Of a stretch of 64,000 bases of DNA, positions 58,970 through 64,000 are shown in pieces. The position numbers and the translations under genes were made by a program. The notes under the pieces were generated by a model that was not told the origin of the DNA, ran no database searches, and worked only from the letters and a program-made list of their open reading frames with translations. Position 1 is the stretch's first letter. Each line of letters opens with the position of its first letter. Source of the stretch: Arthrobacter sp. Leaf69 (lineage in GTDB: Bacteria; Actinomycetota; Actinomycetes; Actinomycetales; Micrococcaceae); the NCBI RefSeq assembly GCF_001422645.1, contig NZ_LMLR01000010.1, positions 330,237 to 394,236 of the forward strand, written 5' to 3'.

Positions 58970-60172
58970 ATGAACACCACCACCGTTCCGGCGCCGGCCC
59001 CGGTAGCTACCGAGCAGGCGAAACAACTGCCGCTCGCCACTCTGGCCGCTCTGGCGGTCATCGGCTTCGTCCTCGTCGCGACGGAGACCATGCCGGCCGG
59101 GCTGCTGCCGGTTATCGCCACCGGGATGGGCACCAGCGAAGGCACCGTCGGACTGTTCGTCAGCGCCTACGCCCTGGGCACAGTGATCATCACGATCCCC
59201 GCCATCACGATGACCCGGGGCATGCGCCGCAAGCCATTGCTCCTCGGCGCGGTCCTCGGCCTCATCCTGGCCAACACCACCACCGCCCTCTCAAGCGACG
59301 TAACCCTGTCACTGGTGTCGCGTTTCATCGCCGGCGCGTTCTCAGGAATCCTCTGGGGCATGCTGGCCGCCTACGGCCGGAAGATCAGCCCTCCCTCCCA
59401 TGCAGGCTTGTCGCTGGCGATCGTCTCCCTCGGGGCACCCGTCGGATTCGCTCTCGGCACACCCTTGGGGGCCTGGCTCGGCACGACCTTCGACTGGCGG
59501 TGGGCCTTCGCCGGGCTCACCGCGGTGGCCGTTATCGCCGGTGTGCTCATCGCGGCGATCGCGCCCGATGCCGATGGGCAGCCCGGAACCTCCCGGCTTC
59601 CGCTGGCGCGGGTCTTCCGCATCCCCGGCATCGCCGTGATCCTGGCCGTCATCTTTACCTGGATGCTGGCCCACAACACCATCTACACCTACATCGCCCC
59701 GTACCTGAGGACTACGGGCAGCAGCCTCACCCTCGACGTCGAACTCTTCATCTTCGGCGTCGCCTCGATCGCCGGGATCATCATCACAGGCGCGCTCCTG
59801 GACCGCCACCCCCGCCCGTTGCTGCACGGAAGCGTCACCTTGTTCATCGCAGCCGCGGTGGTGCTGCTGGTCGGCCACACATCGGCCCCGGCGATCATCG
59901 CCGCGACCGTGCTGTGGGGGATCACGTTCGGCGGGGCGGCCGCCCAGCTCCAAGCCGCCCTCACCACCACCGGAGGCGCGGACTCCGACGTGGCGAACTC
60001 GTTCCTGCCGGTGGCGTTCAACCTTGCCATCTTCACCGCCGGCATCCTCGGCGCCGCCCTGCTGACGAATTCCAGCGGCCTGGTACTTGCGGTCGTGATG
60101 ATCGTCGCCGGCCTGGCCGCACTCATGCTGACCATCTACGGACGCCGCACCGCATTCCCCGCCCGCCTCTAA
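58970..60172 (+). CDS. MFS exporter, DHA1/AraJ type
   Basis: 400 residues with 12 helices. The N-terminal ALAVIGFVLVATETMPAGLL and GTVGLFVSAYALGTVIITIP, with the loop-2/3 RG-MRRKPLLLGA motif, fit the DHA1 drug or sugar efflux group. A GAGACTA-type site lies before the ATG. It is divergent from the MmyB-type regulator and followed by the broken CMD gene and a cupin, an arrangement seen in regulator-exporter-CMD-cupin clusters. The substrate is not known. Confidence 0.9.
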   Translation: MNTTTVPAPAPVATEQAKQLPLATLAALAVIGFVLVATETMPAGLLPVIATGMGTSEGTVGLFVSAYALGTVIITIPAITMTRGMRRKPLLLGAVLGLILANTTTALSSDVTLSLVSRFIAGAFSGILWGMLAAYGRKISPPSHAGLSLAIVSLGAPVGFALGTPLGAWLGTTFDWRWAFAGLTAVAVIAGVLIAAIAPDADGQPGTSRLPLARVFRIPGIAVILAVIFTWMLAHNTIYTYIAPYLRTTGSSLTLDVELFIFGVASIAGIIITGALLDRHPRPLLHGSVTLFIAAAVVLLVGHTSAPAIIAATVLWGITFGGAAAQLQAALTTTGGADSDVANSFLPVAFNLAIFTAGILGAALLTNSSGLVLAVVMIVAGLAALMLTIYGRRTAFPARL

Positions 60173-60227
60173 CAACATGAAACGGCCGCAGATTCGCCCT
60201 CCGCGCATCCCCGGAAAGGATCCACCT

Positions 60228-60576
60228 GTGAACACTCGCAACCGTTTTTCACCGGGAAAAGCCTTGCGGGCAGGCCTCGTGGCGCCTGTACTGGTTCTGA
60301 TCGCTACCGCTATCGCTATGACTGGCTGCACCGGCAGCCCGGGCAGGAGCGCGTCCCGAACTCTCCGCCCGGGACCGCAGCCTCATCACCGTGGCCGTGC
60401 GCACCGCCGGCGGGAACACCGAGCAACTGGGCTTCCACCTCGGCCGCGCCGTCGACAACGGCGTAACCCAGGAAGAGCTCATCGAAGCCATCACCCACGT
60501 CACGATCTACGCCGGCTGGCCCAAGGGCATGGCCGCGATGGGCGTAGCCAAGCAACTCTTCATCGACAACAAGTAA
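60228..60576 (+). pseudogene. Carboxymuconolactone decarboxylase lipoprotein gene, broken
   Basis: From a GTG at 60228 with GAAAGGATCC before it, the first frame encodes a complete lipoprotein signal (RAGLVAPVLVLIATAIAMTG and Cys). It runs off after about 25 codons into an Arg/His-rich shadow. Another frame then carries the CMD domain ELSARDRSLITVAVRTAGGN, EQLGFHLGRAVDNGVTQEEL and ITHVTIYAGWPKGMAAMG to the stop at 60576. The N-terminal spacer of the CMD protein is missing, so a deletion plus frameshift has joined the two parts near 60350. A product could still be made from the internal GTG at 60391, but lacking about 30 residues. Confidence 0.75.
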
Positions 60577-60585
60577 GGAAAAATC

Positions 60586-60987
60586 ATGAACATCGAACCC
60601 ACCATGCCCACTGCGAAAAACCCGGCCGCGCAGTTCGCCGGCGACGTCTGGCTCGACCCGATCGCGCTGCCCCACGAGCCGGACCAGACGATGGTGGTCG
60701 CAACCGTCCGCTTCGCCCCCGGAGCTCGGACCGCCTGGCACTCCCACAAGCATGGCCAGTACCTGCGGGTCACCCAGGGCGTCGCCCGCTTCGGCGGCCG
60801 TGACGGCAGGATCATTGAAGTCCACCCGGGCCAGACTCTGTACACCCCGCCCGGCGAGGAGCATTGGCATGCTGCCGCCCCCGGTTGCTTCATGGAACAC
60901 ATCGCCATGCTCCAGAACTGCGAAGACCCCACCACCACGACAACCTGGGGCGAGCACATCACCGATGACGAGTACAACGGCGATTAG
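60586..60987 (+). CDS. Cupin-domain protein, mandelonitrile-lyase-like
   Basis: 133 residues. The cupin metal motif G(X)5HXH is seen as PGARTAWHSHKHGQYLRV and the second motif as EVHPGQTLYTPPGEEHWHAA (His in EEHWH). The family includes (R)-mandelonitrile lyase-like and quercetinase-like cupins. A AAGGAAAAATC ribosome site is present 9 bases after the broken CMD gene. The metal site looks complete, so the protein is likely functional. The substrate is unknown. Confidence 0.88.
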   Translation: MNIEPTMPTAKNPAAQFAGDVWLDPIALPHEPDQTMVVATVRFAPGARTAWHSHKHGQYLRVTQGVARFGGRDGRIIEVHPGQTLYTPPGEEHWHAAAPGCFMEHIAMLQNCEDPTTTTTWGEHITDDEYNGD

Positions 60988-61032
60988 GCAGACCGGAACG
61001 GTTCGCGCGGCATCTGCCCGCCCCGGTCCGCG

Positions 61033-61827
61033 TCAGTCGGCCGCCGGTGCCCGGTGTAATCCCAGCGTGCGGAGGTAGGCGCCGAAGCCGTGCGGTGCCC
61101 TGGCGTGGATCCGGCCCGAGGTCAGTACGCGCATGCTGTCGGTGGCTGTCACGGTGAAGGCCCGGTTCCGGAGGCTTTGCACCAGGGTCCGGTCCTCGTG
61201 CGAGGCGAGCTTGGGGAAGCCTCCGGCGGCCAGGTATGCAGAGGCCCGGACCCCAAAGTTTGCTCCGTAGATGTGCGGGTGGTCCTCCTCGAAGGGATGC
61301 CGCTCCAACCAGCGCCGGCGCAGCTCCGCGTCCATCCCGGCGGGGTCCGGTTCCACCGAACCCAGCACCGCGTCGGCTCCGGCCTCGGCGAATTCCAGCT
61401 GGCGGACGAGCCAGTTTTCCGGAACCTGGGAGTCGGCGTCGGTGTTGGCCAGCCATGTCCGTCCCGCCCACGGCGGCGGTGTCCAGCGTTTGCCGGGCGG
61501 CCTCCGCCGGGTTGCACCGATACCGGCGGCCCGGATGCCGGCCGCGCGGCTTGCCCCGGCGTTGCGGAGGCTTACTTCGAGGGCGTTGAAGCGGCGGTCC
61601 GCCGCAACGTACTGGGCCGCGATGCCGGCGGAGCCGTCCGTGCAACTGTCCAGCACCACTGTCACCCGGACGTCCACTTCGGGCCGGACCCGGTGCAGCG
61701 CGTCGGCGGCGCGCTGCAGGGCGAGCAGGGCGCGGCCAAGGTGCTCCTCCTCGTTGTGCGCGGGGAGGACGACGGCGAACCGGTCGATGCTGAGTCCGCG
61801 GGGCAGCGGCAGGGCAAGGGCGGCCAT
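61033..61827 (-). CDS. Family 2 glycosyltransferase
   Basis: 264 residues. GT-A fold motifs are VVLPAHNEEEHLGRALLAL at the start, TVVLDSCTDGS, and the metal-binding DxD in NTDADSQVPENWL. The C-terminal part has HIYGANFGVRASAYLAAGGF and HEDRTLVQSLR, usual in GT2 enzymes. A Pro/Arg-rich insertion (TRRRPPGKRWTPPPWAGRT) is unusual. No membrane helices, so it is soluble or peripheral. The stop of the deacetylase-methyltransferase gene abuts its ATG with no gap, so the genes are co-translated. Confidence 0.88.
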   Translation of the reverse strand: MAALALPLPRGLSIDRFAVVLPAHNEEEHLGRALLALQRAADALHRVRPEVDVRVTVVLDSCTDGSAGIAAQYVAADRRFNALEVSLRNAGASRAAGIRAAGIGATRRRPPGKRWTPPPWAGRTWLANTDADSQVPENWLVRQLEFAEAGADAVLGSVEPDPAGMDAELRRRWLERHPFEEDHPHIYGANFGVRASAYLAAGGFPKLASHEDRTLVQSLRNRAFTVTATDSMRVLTSGRIHARAPHGFGAYLRTLGLHRAPAAD

Positions 61828-63264
61828 CTAGCTGTCCGCTCCCGGCACGACGGTGGCTGCCGTCCGCTGATCCCCGCCGGGACGGGGCGCGATCAGGATT
61901 TCCAGGATGAAGTCGCGTTCCCGGTACAGTCCGGCGTCGGCCCAGCCGAGGTGGCGGCGCGCGGCGGCGTGGACGGAGTCGCCGTCGAGCTCCCAGCCGG
62001 AGACTGGGTGGCGCCAGTGGCACAGGGCCAGGGTGCCGCCGGGCAGGAGTGTGGCCTCGACCCGCTCGAACAGCTCCGCCAGTTCGCCGGGCGCGAGGTA
62101 GTAGCCCACCTCGGAGACCACGATCAGGTCGAACCGGCCCTCCGGCCAGTCCTGCGGGACGGTGAGGTGGCGGGTCCGGGCGGCCGGCAGGTGTTCGAGG
62201 CGCCGGGCGGCGTGGGCCAGCGCGGCGCTGCTCGCGTCGACGGCCAGGAAGGTTCCGCAGCGTTGGGCGAGTTCCACGCTGAGCGTCCCGATCGAGCAGC
62301 CGATCTCGAGTCCTGCAGTGTAGTTCCGGCCGGGCAGCGCCGCGAGGGTGAGGGAACGCTTGCGGTGTTCGTACCAGCTGGTCGTGTACTGCCACGGGTC
62401 GTCGTTGCCGGTATGGACGGCGTCAAAAACGCCTTCCGCGTCAGCGGCGGCGTACGCGCCCCCGGTGCCGGCGGCTCGGGCGGCCGGACGCTGCCACGCG
62501 AACGTCTCAAACGGCCGCTCAAAGTGCTCCAGGAATGACGGCGGGAGCAGCACCTCGTCGCCCGACTGGCCGGAGAGGGCGCGGACCTGGGAAGTGTGGG
62601 AGGCCATGGCCGCCGCCTTGGCCTGCTGCTCGGCAGGGGCCAGCGGCAGGCGCAGCCAGGACTGCCAGGCCGGGTCCGCGGCGTCGGCCCAGAGCCAGTA
62701 CCAGATGGGGTATTCCAGCAGTCCGTGGCCGCCTGCGCCGGCTGCTTCGGCGGCGGCGGAGCCGAGCGTGTCGTGGTCCGTGTGGCCGTCGTGCCGGTAG
62801 GGGGCCACCAGCGTGATCTGCTCCGCCAGCAGTCCCGACTCGGCCGTCTCATCGGCGATGGCCTGCCGCAGTGCGGAGATCACCTCGGCCCGGTGTGCGG
62901 CGAGCTGGCCGTCCGGCAGGGCGAGGAAGCGCCAGTCCGGATCCGGCAGCAAGTAGCTGAGCCCGCCGCCGAATTCCTGGAGCCGGACGGCGGCGAGCTG
63001 TTCCGGCGTCGTGGTGGGTGAGTCCGGGTGGGAGGCCTCCCCCGCGGTGCACAGCAGCACCGTGACGCGGGCGCCGAGCCGCCGGAGCCGGGCCATCAGC
63101 CCACCGGCGCCGAGGGATTCGTCGTCCGGGTGCGCGGCGAGCACGATGAACGCCTGGCCGGCGAGTTCTCCGGCGTCGAGCGGCAGCTCCGGGAGCGCGG
63201 CCAGTCCGCTGGCGGCCCAGGCGTCCTCGCTGGTTCCGGCGTCCTGGTGCGTGAAGCTCACCAC
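61828..63264 (-). CDS. PIG-L deacetylase fused to NodS-like methyltransferase
   Basis: 478 residues. The N-terminal half (about 30-240) is a PIG-L/LmbE deacetylase: the zinc motif is AHPDDESLGAGGLM and the second His set is PYRHDGHTDHDTLG. The C-terminal half (about 285-460) is a SAM methyltransferase with a NodS-like start (DDPWQYTTSWYEHRKRSLTL), the SAM motif LEIGCSIGTLSVELAQR, acidic strand end LAVDASSAAL and DLIVVSEVGYYLAP. NodS methylates the deacetylated amino group of chitin oligosaccharides, so deacetylation followed by N-methylation of an amino sugar is suggested. The GTG start could be one codon later, giving a 4-base overlap with the upstream gene. Confidence 0.92.
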   Translation of the reverse strand: MVSFTHQDAGTSEDAWAASGLAALPELPLDAGELAGQAFIVLAAHPDDESLGAGGLMARLRRLGARVTVLLCTAGEASHPDSPTTTPEQLAAVRLQEFGGGLSYLLPDPDWRFLALPDGQLAAHRAEVISALRQAIADETAESGLLAEQITLVAPYRHDGHTDHDTLGSAAAEAAGAGGHGLLEYPIWYWLWADAADPAWQSWLRLPLAPAEQQAKAAAMASHTSQVRALSGQSGDEVLLPPSFLEHFERPFETFAWQRPAARAAGTGGAYAAADAEGVFDAVHTGNDDPWQYTTSWYEHRKRSLTLAALPGRNYTAGLEIGCSIGTLSVELAQRCGTFLAVDASSAALAHAARRLEHLPAARTRHLTVPQDWPEGRFDLIVVSEVGYYLAPGELAELFERVEATLLPGGTLALCHWRHPVSGWELDGDSVHAAARRHLGWADAGLYRERDFILEILIAPRPGGDQRTAATVVPGADS

Positions 63265-64000
63265 GGGTGGTCCCCTTTGAGCGTGAGGGCACCGAGCTGG
63301 GCGTCGTCGCGCATGCCGTGGTGCTGGCGGATGTACAGGGCGAGGTCAGCCATGCGCTTCCCGTAGACGGGGTCGAACGCCAGCGGCCCGGGGCCGAGGT
63401 TCTGGCTGACCAGCGTTTGGATGCGTTCGACGGCGGTGGCAGTGTTGCCGCGGACCCGCAGGGCCTCGCTCCACGTGCCGGGGCCCGAGAGGTCCCCGGC
63501 GTCGATCCGTGCGGCGGTCCGGGCGAGGTACGCGGTCAGGGCGGTGAGGGTGCGGTCGATCTCGCCAAGGTGGGCGAGCGCGAGCTGGTCCGGTTCGCGG
63601 CCGCCGTCGGCCGCTTTGAGCAGGGAGTCCTGGAAGCCGCGGGCCACGGCGACGGCGCCGCCCAGCCAGCAGGCGGCCACCCCCATGCCGCCCCAGGCGA
63701 AGCCGGGCCGGCGGTAGTACCAGCCGGCGTCGCCCAGGGGCACGGCCGGAACCGAGTCGAAATGCACGGTGCCGCTGGGGATTTCGCGGAGTCCCCGGCT
63801 GGTCCATTCCGGGTCCGCGAAGCCCACGCCAGGGGCATGGAGGTCGACGGCGAACGCGGCCCGGCCGCCGTCGTCCAGATGGGCGGTCACGACGGCGTGG
63901 TCCAGTTGGGCCGCTAGGGAGCACCAGGGCTTGGATCCCTGCAGCAGGAAGCAGCCGTCCGCCGGTTTGGCTTCGAGCCGCAGGCCCGCGGCTTCGGCGG
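63258..64000 (-). CDS. Acyl-CoA dehydrogenase-like protein, 5' end outside the window
   Basis: The 3' 247 codons are visible and the frame is open to the right edge. The sequence EAKPADGCFLLQGSKPWCSL is the middle-domain beta barrel of acyl-CoA dehydrogenases, followed by the helical C-terminal domain (GFAWGGMGVAACWLGGAVAV, LARTAARIDAGDL). The usual catalytic Glu region is not easily recognised, as in other divergent members. It overlaps the deacetylase-methyltransferase gene by 4 to 7 bases. Acting with a deacetylase-methyltransferase and a GT2 enzyme is unusual for this family and suggests a biosynthetic role. Confidence 0.8.
   Translation of the reverse strand, partial: AEAAGLRLEAKPADGCFLLQGSKPWCSLAAQLDHAVVTAHLDDGGRAAFAVDLHAPGVGFADPEWTSRGLREIPSGTVHFDSVPAVPLGDAGWYYRRPGFAWGGMGVAACWLGGAVAVARGFQDSLLKAADGGREPDQLALAHLGEIDRTLTALTAYLARTAARIDAGDLSGPGTWSEALRVRGNTATAVERIQTLVSQNLGPGPLAFDPVYGKRMADLALYIRQHHGMRDDAQLGALTLKGDHPW

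Overview
The window looks like chromosome from a high-GC Gram-positive actinobacterium. The best guess is the Arthrobacter/Pseudarthrobacter group of the Micrococcaceae. The basis is strong GC codon bias, frequent GTG starts, 4-bp ATGA-type gene overlaps, several genes with leaderless-type starts, an Asp23/AmaP envelope operon, a tRNA-Glu-Asp-Phe cluster and actinobacterial forms of HutH, DUF3618, holin-like and BldC-like proteins. The genus is inference. No rRNA, CRISPR array, transposase or prophage module was seen.

Layout. (1) 1-3440: a carbohydrate ABC importer operon (binding protein, two permeases, then the start of a membrane protein leaving the window) read leftward from a promoter carrying a LacI/cre-type operator. 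(2) 3571-5867: five overlapping envelope genes of the Asp23/Gls24-AmaP type. (3) 6034-7072: a small lipoprotein, a dispersed palindromic repeat, and a tRNA-Glu, tRNA-Asp, tRNA-Phe cluster with a terminator. (4) 7233-13656: PaiB-like protein, a divergent LysE-type exporter and ArgP/LysG-type regulator pair, an EamA transporter, a minimal zincin, a CDF metal exporter and an NlpC/P60 peptidoglycan hydrolase. (5) 13705-20774: a leftward run of a tandem universal stress protein, a PEP-utilising enzyme shaped like rifampicin phosphotransferase, a LolA-like protein and an ABC exporter. (6) 21194-24092: a short Rossmann protein, a CopC-like protein and an AzgA-type purine permease.

(7) 24251-33240 is mainly histidine use: HutG, then (across a Na+/H+ antiporter) HutH and HutU, an IclR regulator and a divergent amino acid permease; HutI is not in the window. 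(8) 33284-37421: a RhtB/LysE exporter, two small proteins (one BldC-like), a 3-hydroxybutyrate dehydrogenase divergent from a LysR regulator, and a spermidine-synthase-like protein. (9) 37726-40874: four membrane or stress-type genes ending in YihY/BrkB. (10) 40949-55675: a stress or low-oxygen type island with a tandem Usp protein, zinc alcohol dehydrogenase, HAD-GH65 phosphorylase fusion, polysaccharide deacetylase, PRISE-like SDR, a P1B-type ATPase, PEP synthase and a P2-type cation ATPase. This gene set resembles the DosR/dormancy neighbourhoods of other actinobacteria.

(11) 55965-60987 looks rearranged: amidohydrolase, sugar acetyltransferase, MmyB-type regulator and MFS exporter are interleaved with three gene remnants, one isoprenylcysteine methyltransferase tail and two carboxymuconolactone decarboxylase genes broken by frameshift or deletion. 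(12) 61033-64000: a tightly packed operon of an acyl-CoA dehydrogenase-like protein, a PIG-L deacetylase fused to a NodS-like methyltransferase, and a family 2 glycosyltransferase. These activities parallel the NodC/NodB/NodS logic of amino-sugar modification, and this is the most interesting candidate for an undescribed pathway in the window.
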